Of a stretch of 64,000 nt of DNA, positions 38,761 to 49,106 are shown piece by piece (position 1 is the first letter of the stretch; the number at the start of each line of letters is the position of its first letter). The notes below the pieces were generated by a model. The model was not told where the DNA came from and made no database searches. It saw nothing but the letters and a program-made list of their open reading frames with translations. The position numbers and the translations under genes were made by a program. Origin of the DNA: Leptospira idonii (GTDB lineage Bacteria; Spirochaetota; Leptospiria; Leptospirales; Leptospiraceae); contig NZ_RQHW01000065.1 in the NCBI RefSeq assembly GCF_004770995.1, positions 1 to 64,000 of the forward strand, written 5' to 3'.

Positions 38761-41508
38761 ATGGCCAAATCCGAATCGGAAAACCCTTACTCTAAAACAG
38801 TATTGCTACCTACTACTGCCTTCCCTATGAAGGCAGACCTCGCCAGTCGAGAACCCAAACAAATCCAAATTTGGAAGCAAGAAAAAACGTTCTCTCGCAT
38901 GAGAGAACTCAGAAAGGACAAACAAAAATTCGTTCTGCACGACGGGCCTCCTTATGCGAACGGAAATTTTCACTTAGGCCATGCATTGAATAAAATTCTG
39001 AAGGATATGATCGTAAAAAGTAAAAACCTAAGCGGTCATCCTGCGGACATGATTCCAGGCTGGGATTGCCACGGCCTTCCGATCGAAGTACAAGTATTAA
39101 AGAATCTTGGCAAAGAAGCTAGAAACACTTCCCCTTCCGAACTCAGAAAAAAATGCAGAGAGTATGCGGAAAAATTCGTCGCCAAACAGGGAGAAGACTT
39201 AAATCGCTTTCTCTGCTTTTGGGATGAAGACAATAAATATCTCACGATGGCTCCCGGCTTCGAAGCAAAAATCGTGGAAGTCTTCGGAGAACTTTTCAAA
39301 AAAGGTTATATCTACAAAGGTAAAAAGCCTGTTTATTGGTGTATCGATCTTGCTACCGCTCACGCAGAGGCGGAGATAGAATATCACAATCACACTTCTC
39401 CATCCATCTATGTTAAGTTTCCCATCCAAGGAGAAACAGATTCCTATTGCCTCATCTGGACGACCACTCCCTGGACTCTTCCTGCAAACTTGGCCATCTG
39501 CTTCAACGAAGAACTCGATTACGCTTTGTTTGACGGAGGAGAACAAGGAAAACTTATCTTAGCCACCGGTCTTGCGGAAACGGTTTCCCAAAAAACGGGA
39601 GTAAGTTTAACTAAAATTAAAGATTTAAGTTCGGATGATCTGAGAAAAATGATGTTCCGCCATCCTTTCCTGGATCAAAATTCCATCCCTCTCTTCGGAA
39701 ACCACGTCACATTGGATGCGGGAACCGGATGCGTTCATACGGCACCTGGGCACGGAACGGACGACTATCGTGTAGGAATCGCAGCAGGATTAGAACCGTT
39801 CTCTCCTGTAGACGATTACGGTCGTTATACGGATGAATTCCCTATGATGAAAGGGATCAAAATCTGGGCCGCCAATCCGATGATTGTCGATCTACTGAAA
39901 GAAAAAGGAATGCTTCTGCATTATTCCGAATTCCAACACTCTTATCCTCACAGTTGGAGAAGTAAAAAACCTCTTATTTTCAGAGCGACTCCTCAATGGT
40001 TTTTTTCCATCGATTACAACGAATTGCGAAATCAATCCTTGGCAGCAGTAGACAAAGTAAAATGGATTCCCGATTGGGGAATCACACGCATTCGTTCCAT
40101 GGTGGAATCCCGCCCTGACTGGTGTTTGTCTCGTCAAAGGAACTGGGGAGTTCCTATCCCATCGTTCACATGTAAATCCTGCGGACACACTCACCTAACC
40201 AAAGAAACGATTCAGCACTTCATCGAAATCGTCAAAAAAGAAGGGATCGAAGTTTGGTATGAAAGAGAAGCGGCGGATCTGCTTCCTACAGGAACCAAAT
40301 GCGAGTCGTGCGGATCGGACGAACTCAAACAAGACAAAGACATTTTGGATGTTTGGTTCGACTCGGGAGTTTCCAACTTCGCAGTGTTTGGTGATTCTCC
40401 CGGCAAAGAACCTGCCGATCTTTATTTGGAAGGTTCCGACCAACATAGAGGCTGGTTCCAATCCTCCCTTTGGCCTTCCATGGCAATCAGAGGAGTTCCT
40501 CCTTACAAGGCGGTTCTCACTCACGGTTATACCTTGGACGACCAAGGAAGAGCGATGTCCAAATCCCTAGGAAACGGAATCGAACCTCAGGAAGTGATCG
40601 ATGTTTACGGTGCGGATGTCCTTAGACTTTGGATCAGCTCCCAAGATTTCAGAGACGACCTTAGACTGACCAAAGACGGAATCAAATCCGTAGCGGATAA
40701 CTACCGTAAGATTAGAAACACATTCCGTTATCTGTTAGGAAACACTTCTCCCGACATAGAAACCAACCCTCCGAGCGAGAACGATTTGGAACCGATCGAT
40801 TCGTATTACCTTTCCCAACTGGCTTCTCTTACGGAAGAAGTTAAAAAACATTACGAAGCCTACCAGTTCCACTTGGTATATCAGAAGGTGCTTCTCTTCT
40901 GCACTGTGAACCTATCTCAGGATTATTTCGAAATCATTCGGGACAGAATGTATTGTGATGCGAAAGGTTCGAAAACAAGAAGATCCTCCGAATACGCACT
41001 CAGAGTGATTTTGGAAACGTTGACCGTTCTCACTGCACCGATCCTTTCGTTTACTGCGGAAGAAGTATGGAAAGAATCCGGCAAAAAAGATTCAGTATTC
41101 TTTCATGATTTCCCCGATCTAAACAAATTCAAAAATACGAAATCGGAAGAAACACTCTCTCTCATTTTCCAAACGAAAGAATCCGTTCAAAAGGCGTTAG
41201 AGGATGCACGACAAAAAGGGAAGATAGGAAAGTCTTTGGAGGCGAAAATCCGTCTAATTCCTAAAGAATCCGCAAACCCTCTTTCCGAATTCGGGAAAGA
41301 ACAATTGGAACTTGTGTTCGTGGTATCCCAAGTGGAGATAGAGAAAGAAAACAGCTCTGAAGAAGAACTGTCCTCTCACAAGGGAGAACATTACACAATC
41401 CAAGTTCTGAAACCTAAGGAACATGAATGTCCTAGATGTTGGAGACACACTAGAGACAACCACAAGGAAGGGGAATTGTGCGGAAGATGTAAGGAAGTGG
41501 TCCAATGA
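38761..41508 (+). CDS. ileS: Isoleucyl-tRNA synthetase
   Basis: A 915-aa class I synthetase charging tRNA-Ile. The HIGH motif is in [10 protein letters not shown] (about residue 66), the editing domain in the 200-380 region ([10 protein letters not shown]), and the KMSKS equivalent is AMSKSLGNG (about residue 598). The C-terminus has a zinc site with CPRCW and CGRCKE. Length is normal. No clear Shine-Dalgarno precedes the ATG. The 3' end overlaps the DoxX-like gene by four bases (ATGA). Confidence 0.95.
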   Translation: MAKSESENPYSKTVLLPTTAFPMKADLASREPKQIQIWKQEKTFSRMRELRKDKQKFVLHDGPPYANGNFHLGHALNKILKDMIVKSKNLSGHPADMIPGWDCHGLPIEVQVLKNLGKEARNTSPSELRKKCREYAEKFVAKQGEDLNRFLCFWDEDNKYLTMAPGFEAKIVEVFGELFKKGYIYKGKKPVYWCIDLATAHAEAEIEYHNHTSPSIYVKFPIQGETDSYCLIWTTTPWTLPANLAICFNEELDYALFDGGEQGKLILATGLAETVSQKTGVSLTKIKDLSSDDLRKMMFRHPFLDQNSIPLFGNHVTLDAGTGCVHTAPGHGTDDYRVGIAAGLEPFSPVDDYGRYTDEFPMMKGIKIWAANPMIVDLLKEKGMLLHYSEFQHSYPHSWRSKKPLIFRATPQWFFSIDYNELRNQSLAAVDKVKWIPDWGITRIRSMVESRPDWCLSRQRNWGVPIPSFTCKSCGHTHLTKETIQHFIEIVKKEGIEVWYEREAADLLPTGTKCESCGSDELKQDKDILDVWFDSGVSNFAVFGDSPGKEPADLYLEGSDQHRGWFQSSLWPSMAIRGVPPYKAVLTHGYTLDDQGRAMSKSLGNGIEPQEVIDVYGADVLRLWISSQDFRDDLRLTKDGIKSVADNYRKIRNTFRYLLGNTSPDIETNPPSENDLEPIDSYYLSQLASLTEEVKKHYEAYQFHLVYQKVLLFCTVNLSQDYFEIIRDRMYCDAKGSKTRRSSEYALRVILETLTVLTAPILSFTAEEVWKESGKKDSVFFHDFPDLNKFKNTKSEETLSLIFQTKESVQKALEDARQKGKIGKSLEAKIRLIPKESANPLSEFGKEQLELVFVVSQVEIEKENSSEEELSSHKGEHYTIQVLKPKEHECPRCWRHTRDNHKEGELCGRCKEVVQ

Positions 41509-41891
41509 ACACCCAATTTTTGTTATCCGTAGACTGGAATTCCATAAGATTAGATATGTATCTTTTCGCTAGCCTATTTATCGTAGCGGGAACAAGTCAC
41601 TTTCTGTTGGACAGGTTTTTCCTGAGGATTATGCCGAAGTGGGTTCCTTTTCCCAAGTTCGTAAATTATGCAAGCGGGCTTGCGGAGATTCTGTTAGGAC
41701 TGCTTTTGTTTCCTGATTTAACTAGAAGTTATGCGGCATGGCTTTTGTTCGCACTTCTTCTTGCGGTTTGGCCTGCCAACTTCTACCATTATTTTTCAAG
41801 AAACAAAATGGATCCACCCAAATGGGTTCTTCTTGCCAGACTCCCTCTGCAAATTCCCCTTTTGTACTGGGCTTACAGTTTCACCTGGTAA
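41505..41891 (+). CDS. DoxX-like membrane protein
   Basis: A 128-aa protein with four hydrophobic helices (about 20-35, 55-70, 78-92, 105-125). The [18 protein letters not shown] and [13 protein letters not shown] stretches match small DoxX/DUF4345-like membrane proteins. It is translationally coupled to ileS. Function is unknown. Confidence 0.72.
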   Translation: MNTQFLLSVDWNSIRLDMYLFASLFIVAGTSHFLLDRFFLRIMPKWVPFPKFVNYASGLAEILLGLLLFPDLTRSYAAWLLFALLLAVWPANFYHYFSRNKMDPPKWVLLARLPLQIPLLYWAYSFTW

Positions 41892-41894
41892 CTG

Positions 41895-43514
41895 TTAACT
41901 TCTTCTCAGTTTTCTAAGTAATTTTCCTAAAACGATGTCGGCTTCCGAAAGCCGACTGATTCCCGCCAAAAGAAAATAGATCACAATCGCAGGGCCGATC
42001 GAAATCACAAGAGAGACCCGGCTGAGATTTGCGTGCCCTAATCCGTAATTTTCTTTTCCCCAATCCATCCAAAACGGCTTCAGAAGAATCTCTCCTAAAA
42101 AGAGCCAAAGGACAAGCCCTACTAAAGGGAGGATCATTTTACCGACTCGAAAGGCGAGAGACTTCCAAGGAATGGAAACGGAATGTCGGGAAAGGAGAAA
42201 AACAAGCAAAACAGAAGTCAGAGAAGCGGCGATTGCGGAAGACAACGCAATGGCGCCGTGTTTCAAAAATGCCATCAATGCAAGGCTCATCCCTATGCTT
42301 GTAAAAAAGGAAACGAACTGAACTCTAAGGGGAGTTTTAGTATCTTGAAATGCATAATAAGAAGAAACGAGGACTTTGTTCGTACTATAAAAAGGAATCG
42401 CAAAAGAATAAAACACCAAAGGAAGATAGGCAGTTTTAGTGGCAATTGCATCCCATTTCCCTCCGAAGTAAATGGCATCCAATACGGTTTCGCCTAATAT
42501 AGATAATCCGATAGAAGCAGGAAGGGTCAAAAACAATCCGAAACAAAGTACATCCAAAATCTCTTTCGGAACTTTTTCCTTTTCTCCCGCTCTTAGATCT
42601 TTCAAAAGAGAAGGAAGAATGGTCGTGGCAAGGGCCACTCCAATAATACCCGTAGGAAGCTGCACAAGTCTCTGCGAATAGTCCAAGCTCACTACCGCAC
42701 CCAGTCCTGGATTCGCATTCTGGATATAATTTGCCAAAAAGATATCCACAAGAAGACCGATCTGATAAAAACTCCCCCCTAATGCGGCGGGCAACATCAA
42801 TTTGAAAATTTTGCGGATGGCAGGATGTTTATAATTCAGTTTGAATACGGGACCGTATCCCAGTTTGTATACATAAACCGCTTGTACGATCAACTGAAGA
42901 ACCCCTCCCGCTACGATTCCGTAAGCAAGAATGAATACTTTCTCTCTCAATTCCTTCAAAAAAGGAAATGCGAAAATAAAAACGATCAGATAACTAAAGT
43001 TAAGTATAATGGGAGAAAGAGAAGGAACGAAGTATTTATGATGAGAGTTGGAAATCGACATGAAGATCGAAGACAAACTGGCGGTCATAATCAGAAAAAA
43101 GAGAACTAGGGAAAGTTCCACTACGAGTTCTCCGTATTCCCTGCTTCCTCCTACGAGTGCGGGAAGAAAATCAGAAGCAAATAACCAAAAGAAGGCGACA
43201 AACAGAGACAAACACAAAAACAGAAAACTAAGAACGGTTCCCGCCATAACCTTGGCTTCTTCCTTTCCCATTGCTTCGTATTCGGAAAAAATCGGCATAA
43301 AGGATTGAGACAAGGTTCCTTCCGCCAAAAGATTTCGGAACATATTGGGGAGCCTGTATGCCACGCTGAATGCGGAGGCGACCATTCCCGTTCCGAAACT
43401 AACCGCCATAAAATGATCGCGGACCAATCCTAAAATTCTGGATAAGAAGGTATAAAAAGATAAGGCCAAACTGCGTTTGGCACTGGAAACGTTTGCTTCC
43501 GATTTTTGATTCAT
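41895..43514 (-). CDS. murJ: Lipid II flippase MurJ
   Basis: A 539-aa protein with about 14 transmembrane helices. The family signature SRILGLVRDHFMAVSFGTG and YRLPNMFRNLLAEGTLSQSFMP (read in parts) is present near the N-terminus, with the functionally important arginines. It exports lipid-linked peptidoglycan precursor across the inner membrane. It converges with the DoxX-like gene, with only three bases between them. Confidence 0.93.
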   Translation of the reverse strand: MNQKSEANVSSAKRSLALSFYTFLSRILGLVRDHFMAVSFGTGMVASAFSVAYRLPNMFRNLLAEGTLSQSFMPIFSEYEAMGKEEAKVMAGTVLSFLFLCLSLFVAFFWLFASDFLPALVGGSREYGELVVELSLVLFFLIMTASLSSIFMSISNSHHKYFVPSLSPIILNFSYLIVFIFAFPFLKELREKVFILAYGIVAGGVLQLIVQAVYVYKLGYGPVFKLNYKHPAIRKIFKLMLPAALGGSFYQIGLLVDIFLANYIQNANPGLGAVVSLDYSQRLVQLPTGIIGVALATTILPSLLKDLRAGEKEKVPKEILDVLCFGLFLTLPASIGLSILGETVLDAIYFGGKWDAIATKTAYLPLVFYSFAIPFYSTNKVLVSSYYAFQDTKTPLRVQFVSFFTSIGMSLALMAFLKHGAIALSSAIAASLTSVLLVFLLSRHSVSIPWKSLAFRVGKMILPLVGLVLWLFLGEILLKPFWMDWGKENYGLGHANLSRVSLVISIGPAIVIYFLLAGISRLSEADIVLGKLLRKLRRS

Positions 43515-43535
43515 GAAATGCTGCTTGTAATAAAA

Positions 43536-44447
43536 TTAGGAATTGAGTTTTTCCAAAAACCGCACAGCTCCCGTAGAACCGACGAATACGTCCGTTTTAC
43601 AGTGAGGGCATTGGTGTTTTCCCACTCTCATGACCCTCAGTCTTGTACCACATGCTTCACATAAAATCACTTTTTCGAAACCTTCGGAAGATTGTTTCGA
43701 TTTGGGTCCGATGTAGTTCGGCATATTTTTAGGAAGTGTGTCTTCTTTGAAAGGGAGTTTGTATCCAGAAAAACGTTTTTCCAATTCGGAAGAAAGAGTG
43801 TCTTTGATTTCCTTTCGAAGGCTCACCAATTTTTCCTCCAAAAGAACTTCCATAGAAGAAGGAGCATTTTCAACCGGTTCTGCTATGTAAGTTTTTGCCT
43901 GAACCTTTTTTTCTTGAACTGGTTCTATTACAGTCTGCGCTTTCACATCCAACGATTCCAATTGAGAAACAGGTACTTCCGAAGAAGATTTCACATCCGA
44001 CTTGGGAGCTCCCGTATAATAAAAACGAATTTTTTCCTGGCTTGGTTTTGCGAACGAAGTTTTTAAAGTCTCAGAAAGTCTCGGTTTTTCTTCCTGAACT
44101 TGAAAACTTCTCAAATAGTTTTCCGCATCCGCCAAAGATTTACGAATCGGGAGTTTTTTATAGACTCCGAGCAAAGTCAAAACGGATTCCACTTCCCTAC
44201 TGAGTCCGTAGAAGACGAAAGCGAGCCCGCCTCCATCTAACATCCGTTTTTGAATTTTCAAAAGGGTGCTGATTCCGTTCGAAGTGATGAAATCCACATG
44301 TCCGAAATTAAAAAGAAAACGAGTGTATCCTTTGCCGATTTGAGATTCGAGGTATTGGAACAAATCTTCGGAACTGACTCCGTCCAAAGCCCCTTTCAAT
44401 TGGATCGAAAAAACTTTATCGAAAGATTGTTGGTTCAATGAAATCAC
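43536..44447 (-). CDS. STAS-domain protein with C-terminal zinc ribbon
   Basis: A 303-aa protein. Residues 1-115 form a STAS (anti-sigma antagonist) domain with FGHVDFITSNGISTLL, where Ser is the usual phosphorylation site. A long, low-complexity linker follows, with Val/Glu/Gln-rich segments and a short coiled coil. The C-terminus carries a zinc ribbon (CEACGTRL...CPHCKTDVF). The STAS plus zinc-ribbon arrangement is atypical. It shares an operon with the downstream-of-promoter membrane protein ending at 44451. Confidence 0.78.
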   Translation of the reverse strand: MISLNQQSFDKVFSIQLKGALDGVSSEDLFQYLESQIGKGYTRFLFNFGHVDFITSNGISTLLKIQKRMLDGGGLAFVFYGLSREVESVLTLLGVYKKLPIRKSLADAENYLRSFQVQEEKPRLSETLKTSFAKPSQEKIRFYYTGAPKSDVKSSSEVPVSQLESLDVKAQTVIEPVQEKKVQAKTYIAEPVENAPSSMEVLLEEKLVSLRKEIKDTLSSELEKRFSGYKLPFKEDTLPKNMPNYIGPKSKQSSEGFEKVILCEACGTRLRVMRVGKHQCPHCKTDVFVGSTGAVRFLEKLNS

Positions 44448-44450
44448 CTT

Positions 44451-45407
44451 TTAACCTAAAAATATGGCATCCACCACTCCGGCAGGAGGAGGAGAAATTT
44501 CTCTGTCGGGAAGAGCCTTCTGTGCAGGAACGCCCGCTTCATTATCAGTTTCCGTCAAATCCACAAGTGTGGATACCTCGGAAGGAGGAGTGATCGTTTT
44601 CTTTTCAAACAAAGGAGGATTCTCTTCGGAAACAACCACCGGGGAAGAGGATGCGGCTCCCCCTTCCTCTCTGGCAAAATAATGAAATAGAAAAAAGATC
44701 CCCCAAAGCAGAATACTTAGACAAACTGCAATTAGGCTGTAGTTCAAAAGAAGCCATTTAGCAAGCTCCAGTTGATTTTCGAATAAAAGAAGAAGGTTTC
44801 CTCTTTCATATTTGAAAATAACGGCTCCTAAAACTTCCAACTTGCCAGTATGATAAACGGGAGCATACATCCTGACTTCATTCGCATTGGCCAATGGAAA
44901 AAACTTTACAAGTCCTTTGGCAAATTCAGGCAATTCGGGGTGTTTGGTGCTTAGATCTTTGGAATCCTCTTCAGGATGGGACCATTCCCATTTTCTCATA
45001 CGGATCGCTTTTCTAAAATAACTTTCTTCCGTTAAACCTACGCTAGGTTTTCTTTTTTCCAAAGGTTCCGCAACTTCCCCTTCTACGGAAGAAGAAAGTA
45101 AAACTCCTTTTACATTGAACAAACGGATTTCTTTCAGAATGAACTTTTCAGGATCTTGGGAAGTGACTTCCACATAACGACCGAAAGTTTTATTCAATTC
45201 GGAAAAACCTTCCTGGTTCAACCTAGGTTCTACCGCTTTTGCCAAAGCCAAAACGAAATCGCGGGCTCTATGGTCGGAGAGAACCGCTTCCTGTTTCAAA
45301 GAATTCTGAACCGATTCGTAAAAAGACCAAACAACAGCACTGAGGGCGACTGCTTCAAAAACGATAAATAATAGAATGAAATAAATGACTGATCTTAGAA
45401 TGAACAC
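44451..45407 (-). CDS. Membrane protein with periplasmic sensor-like domain
   Basis: I start it at GTG 45407 (AGAGGA eight bases before), giving 318 aa; the TTG frame to 45515 is less convincing. One transmembrane helix (about 3-25) is followed by a periplasmic region of about 190 residues resembling a Cache/CHASE-like sensor (FILKEIRLFNVKGVLLSSS, VRMYAPVYHTGKL). A second helix (about 233-255) leads to a short Pro/Ser/Glu-rich cytoplasmic tail without any kinase or HAMP domain. It probably partners with the STAS protein 3 bp downstream. Confidence 0.65.
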   Translation of the reverse strand: MFILRSVIYFILLFIVFEAVALSAVVWSFYESVQNSLKQEAVLSDHRARDFVLALAKAVEPRLNQEGFSELNKTFGRYVEVTSQDPEKFILKEIRLFNVKGVLLSSSVEGEVAEPLEKRKPSVGLTEESYFRKAIRMRKWEWSHPEEDSKDLSTKHPELPEFAKGLVKFFPLANANEVRMYAPVYHTGKLEVLGAVIFKYERGNLLLLFENQLELAKWLLLNYSLIAVCLSILLWGIFFLFHYFAREEGGAASSSPVVVSEENPPLFEKKTITPPSEVSTLVDLTETDNEAGVPAQKALPDREISPPPAGVVDAIFLG

Positions 45408-45536
45408 GACATCGTCCTCTACAAAGAACTTCGGTTCAAACGGAAAGATAGAGGCGGAAAAAAGAGGAAAGAAGTGAAAAAGAGTAAATTCTTTAAGACT
45501 TTGCGGAAAACCCAAAACAAAATGAACAAAATTTCG

Positions 45537-46196
45537 CTACAATATCAACCTCTCCAAATGAAAGAGCATCGCTCCTGCAAATCTCAATTTTTCTTTTTCC
45601 CAATCCTTCACCTTGCCTAAACGTTTGAGAGAGATCATATTGGAAGAAAGTCCTCCGCAAGGATGAATCCATTGGAATGTGGACAGATCGTTCACTCCAT
45701 TCAAAGCAAAACCGAAACTAGTGAAGTAAGACTTCGCATACACGCCCATCGAAACTAATTTTTTATCAGGAAAATCCTTCAGATACAGACCGGGGGAAGT
45801 TCGATTTTCTTCCACTTCCAATTTCCAAATCTCCAAAATGGCATTTCGAACCGCAATCGTAAGGGCCTGCAAATAGGTGCCCAAACTTTTGTCTCTTTTT
45901 TTCAAATCGAAATGAGGATAACCTACGATCTGGCCCGGTTCATGGGCAGTATAATCTCCTCCTCTGTTGATTTGAATCAGCTCGATGGATCTGCTCTTTA
46001 GGGTTTCCTGAGTAGCGAGTAGATTTTCCGCTTTCGCCCCAAGACCTCCTGTCAAACATGGATAGTGTTCTAAAAATAGAACGGACTCTTTTCTTTCGGT
46101 TCTCGCTCCTTCTTGGAATTGCAAATACCGATGATAGGAACAAGGCTTAGATAGGTAAAAGGACGGGAAACCACTGGAATGGAGAAACTTTGTCAT
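45537..46196 (-). CDS. lipB: Lipoyl(octanoyl) transferase
   Basis: A 219-aa enzyme that moves octanoate from acyl carrier protein to lipoate-dependent enzymes. The signature is RGGDYTAHEPGQIVGYP, followed by the lysine segment DKKLVSMGVYAK, SFGFALNGVND, and the catalytic cysteine in IHPCGG. Its 5' end overlaps, on the opposite strand, the start of the DUF4065-type gene by 18 bases. Confidence 0.9.
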   Translation of the reverse strand: MTKFLHSSGFPSFYLSKPCSYHRYLQFQEGARTERKESVLFLEHYPCLTGGLGAKAENLLATQETLKSRSIELIQINRGGDYTAHEPGQIVGYPHFDLKKRDKSLGTYLQALTIAVRNAILEIWKLEVEENRTSPGLYLKDFPDKKLVSMGVYAKSYFTSFGFALNGVNDLSTFQWIHPCGGLSSNMISLKRLGKVKDWEKEKLRFAGAMLFHLERLIL

Positions 46197-46715
46197 GCGA
46201 TACTTTGGATCCTGGAAAAATCTCCCAATGGTCGAACCAGACTTGATCTAGCGAAACTCCTCTACTATTCCGACGGAGTTCATTTCCAAAAACATGCTGA
46301 AATGATCACAAGAGGGATTTATATCCATTTGGAAGACTCTCCCTACCCCGTCAAATTGAACGAAGCCATCATGTTTTTAAAAGAAAAAGGCCATGTCAGT
46401 GCCACTCCCGTAATTTCTGCCAAGGGAGTTCAGGGATTCAATTTGAACTTTTCCCAACCTTTGGAAGGTCTAATTTTAACCAGAGAAGAAAAAAGAGTGA
46501 TGAGGAAGGTAAATGAAGCCTTCCGAGGGAAAGTGGTAGATGAAAGCCGTCATTACCCTAATCTTTATGAAAATTACGTCGTCACACCATTATATGAGGC
46601 GATTCCCTTCGATGTGGCGCGCATCAACACCAAAATCCACGTATTTATGCAAAAAAGCCTTTTGAATTTGTCGGGCAAAATATTTAGGGTCTTATTTGAG
46701 AGGTCTCCGGAATGA
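46179..46715 (+). CDS. Panacea/SocA-like (DUF4065) protein
   Basis: A 178-aa protein with the domain pattern [26 protein letters not shown], followed by [12 protein letters not shown]. This matches the DUF4065/Panacea fold found in antitoxins and proteolysis adaptors such as SocA. No toxin gene is adjacent: panD follows with a four-base overlap. It could be a solitary adaptor. A start later than ATG 46179 would reduce the clash with lipB. Confidence 0.72.
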   Translation: MEKLCHAILWILEKSPNGRTRLDLAKLLYYSDGVHFQKHAEMITRGIYIHLEDSPYPVKLNEAIMFLKEKGHVSATPVISAKGVQGFNLNFSQPLEGLILTREEKRVMRKVNEAFRGKVVDESRHYPNLYENYVVTPLYEAIPFDVARINTKIHVFMQKSLLNLSGKIFRVLFERSPE

Positions 46716-47068
46716 TGATCACTGTTTGTAAAGGTAAAATCCATAGAGCTGTCGTAACGGAGGCAGAATTGCACTACGAGGGAAGCCTCACGGTCGATCA
46801 AGATTTGATGGATTTGGCCGGAATGCGTCCTTATGAGCAAGTTTCCGTCGTAAATGTGAACAATGGGGCTCGTTTCGAAACCTATCTGATCGTAGGAAAA
46901 AGGGGTTCAGGAACCATTTGCTTGAACGGAGCCGCCGCCAGATTGGGGATGAAAGGCGATAAAGTCATCATCATCACCTACGGCCAATTGGAAGAATCTT
47001 CCCTTCCCGCAGACTACCAACCCAAGGTAGTGTTCGTGGATGAGAACAATCATCCGAAAAAACCCTAA
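46712..47068 (+). CDS. panD: Aspartate 1-decarboxylase
   Basis: A 118-aa pyruvoyl enzyme that makes beta-alanine for pantothenate and CoA. The self-cleavage site is HYEGS, with Ser 25 becoming the pyruvoyl group. The strand [11 protein letters not shown], the RYET-like segment ARFETYLI, and [11 protein letters not shown] are standard. Length is normal. It overlaps the DUF4065 gene by four bases. Confidence 0.93.
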   Translation: MMITVCKGKIHRAVVTEAELHYEGSLTVDQDLMDLAGMRPYEQVSVVNVNNGARFETYLIVGKRGSGTICLNGAAARLGMKGDKVIIITYGQLEESSLPADYQPKVVFVDENNHPKKP

Positions 47069-47134
47069 TCTTGTCCTAATCTTTCTGGGTCAATTCTTCG
47101 ATACTTACTGTATAAACCTATCGGTAGTCAGAAC

Positions 47135-47989
47135 ATGAAAAAACTATTCACATTGATTTCTTTCGCACTCCTATTCGGGACAGTATCCGCTCAAGAACAA
47201 GGAACTCCTGCGAATACGGACGCGCAAGGCACACAAAAAAAAGACATCCAAGATCTTTATCCTTTGTCCATCTATGACACTCGCATCCGCTTAAAGAGCG
47301 TAAATTTTGTTAAACGTCATGCGGATACGGGAAAAGGCGAAATCCTTGATGTGCAAGTGGAATTGGAATCCAGAGTTCCTGAAGATAACACATATTCGAT
47401 TTACGTTTTAGCCGGTTATGAAGGCAACCAAGTGAATGAAGCGGAAAGAAGATTGGTTCCGTATCCTGCTTGGAGAAAAAACGATCCGAAAAAGGAAGCA
47501 AAAACGCTTTATTTCACAAATGTAATGCCGACTCCAGTGACTGCTCTCGAAGTTTGGGGACAAGAAACTTTGAACAAAAAGAAAGCAGAAGTGGAAAAAC
47601 TACACTGGCAAGGTTTTGAAGCGGAATATCCGGAACCCACTTTTACGGAAACGGTAGACTATCTTTGCAAAAACAATGCAAAAGCTCTGGGTTTCACTTT
47701 ATACGGAGAGACAGGTCCTACACAAGACAAAGTAGTTCAATACAACTACGTCGCTCAAACTCCAGAAGAGAAGAAAAAACAAGTTCACGATACTTTGCCG
47801 AAACATACATATACGATCTACAACAACAAGTATCAAACACTAGTTACATCTCATCACTATTCCCAATACAGACCCAATTTTTTAAGCTTCAATAAAATTG
47901 CTGTTTTGGTTTTTGATCCTAAAAAACAAACGAACAGCCTTCTTTTCAGAAAGTTCTACGACATAAGCGATCTCAAACTATCGCGTTAA
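47135..47989 (+). CDS. Exported hypothetical protein
   Basis: A 284-aa protein with a signal peptide (about 1-19, ending TVSAQ). The mature part is rich in Lys and Tyr and predicted beta-rich, with a repeated YPAWRK/VEVWGQ-type pattern and no known motif. A strong terminator follows at 48018. Function is unknown. Confidence 0.72.
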   Translation: MKKLFTLISFALLFGTVSAQEQGTPANTDAQGTQKKDIQDLYPLSIYDTRIRLKSVNFVKRHADTGKGEILDVQVELESRVPEDNTYSIYVLAGYEGNQVNEAERRLVPYPAWRKNDPKKEAKTLYFTNVMPTPVTALEVWGQETLNKKKAEVEKLHWQGFEAEYPEPTFTETVDYLCKNNAKALGFTLYGETGPTQDKVVQYNYVAQTPEEKKKQVHDTLPKHTYTIYNNKYQTLVTSHHYSQYRPNFLSFNKIAVLVFDPKKQTNSLLFRKFYDISDLKLSR

Positions 47990-48017
47990 AACTAACTTCT
48001 GACAGAGATAGTAAAAA

Positions 48018-48046
48018 AGCGGGCACTTGTGCTCGCTTTTTTTTTG
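48018..48046 (+). terminator. Rho-independent terminator
   Basis: Stem AGCGGGCA/TGCTCGCT (one G-U pair) with a CTTG loop, followed by nine T. It ends the transcript of the exported protein at 47135 and perhaps panD. Confidence 0.8.
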
Positions 48047-48092
48047 CTTTCACATTCGAAAGCACCTTTCCATTCTACCTCACAAGCAATCC

Positions 48093-49106
48093 ATGAATCC
48101 ATCCCACTCCGTCAACGAACTCAGAAAGCATATCCCTGCCAAAGCCTTCGAACCATCCATCCCCTTAAGCCTGTTTTATTTCTTTTGGGACGTATTGATT
48201 CTATCTATTATTTATTTCCTAGCTTTTCAAGTGAATGAAATTTGGTTCCTTCCTATTTTTTGGTTCTCCGCAGGAACGATGATGTGGGCTCTTTTTGTGG
48301 TAGGTCACGATTGCGGACATGGATCTTTTTCCAAATTAACCTGGCTTAATTTCCTCATCGGTCATCTGGCACACACTCCTATCCTTGTTCCTTTTCATGG
48401 ATGGAAGGTGAGTCATAGAACTCATCACAATAACACAGGAAATATAGAAAAAGATGAAAGCTGGCATCCCCTTACGGAAAGCCAATTCCAAGAAGCAGAC
48501 CCTCTTACTAAAATGGCACGTTTCAAATTATTTTTGATCGTTTTCCCTCTTTATCTTTTCGTGCGTTCTACGGGAAGAGACGGTTCTCATTTTCATCCGA
48601 AGAGTCCCCTCTTTCCTCAGGGAGAAAGAAAGAATGCGGTGGTCAGCACGTTCTCTATACTTCTGATGGCTGGTTTTTTAGGTTGGGTCACTTGGAACTA
48701 CGGCTTCGTTTTTTTCCTTACTTATTTTTTTGCCCCTTACACTGTCTTTGTAATTTGGCTTTCGTTGGTTACCTATCTGCATCATACGGATGTGGACATT
48801 CCTTGGTACAGAGGCAAAGACTGGAATTATGTGGACGGAGCCCTTTCCACTGTAGATAGATCTTACGGAATTTTCGAGCCGATCCATCACAATATCGGAA
48901 CCCATGTGGTTCATCACCTATTCCCTACCATTCCTCACTACCGTTTGAAACTGGCAAAACAAGGCTTAAAATCGTATTTGGGAGAAGAATACAGAGATTC
49001 CAAAGAATCAATCCTTTCCGTATTTCTAAGAAGTTCCAAAGAATGCATCGTAGTTCCCGACGACGGAGGAAAAGTATTCTATAAGAGGCCGGAAGCAAAA
49101 GTATGA
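48093..49106 (+). CDS. Membrane fatty acid desaturase
   Basis: From ATG 48093 the protein has 337 aa; the longer frame to 48027 would begin inside the terminator. The three histidine boxes are HDCGHGS (about 74), HRTHHNN (about 110) and HVVHH (about 270), typical of the acyl-lipid/omega-6 class that binds a di-iron centre. Several hydrophobic helices support a membrane position. It overlaps the next gene by four bases. Confidence 0.88.
   Translation: MNPSHSVNELRKHIPAKAFEPSIPLSLFYFFWDVLILSIIYFLAFQVNEIWFLPIFWFSAGTMMWALFVVGHDCGHGSFSKLTWLNFLIGHLAHTPILVPFHGWKVSHRTHHNNTGNIEKDESWHPLTESQFQEADPLTKMARFKLFLIVFPLYLFVRSTGRDGSHFHPKSPLFPQGERKNAVVSTFSILLMAGFLGWVTWNYGFVFFLTYFFAPYTVFVIWLSLVTYLHHTDVDIPWYRGKDWNYVDGALSTVDRSYGIFEPIHHNIGTHVVHHLFPTIPHYRLKLAKQGLKSYLGEEYRDSKESILSVFLRSSKECIVVPDDGGKVFYKRPEAKV

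Noticed and set aside
48027..48092. Upstream extension of the desaturase to 48027
   Set aside because: It would begin within the T-rich terminator hairpin at 48018-48046, and the extra residues do not fit the family.
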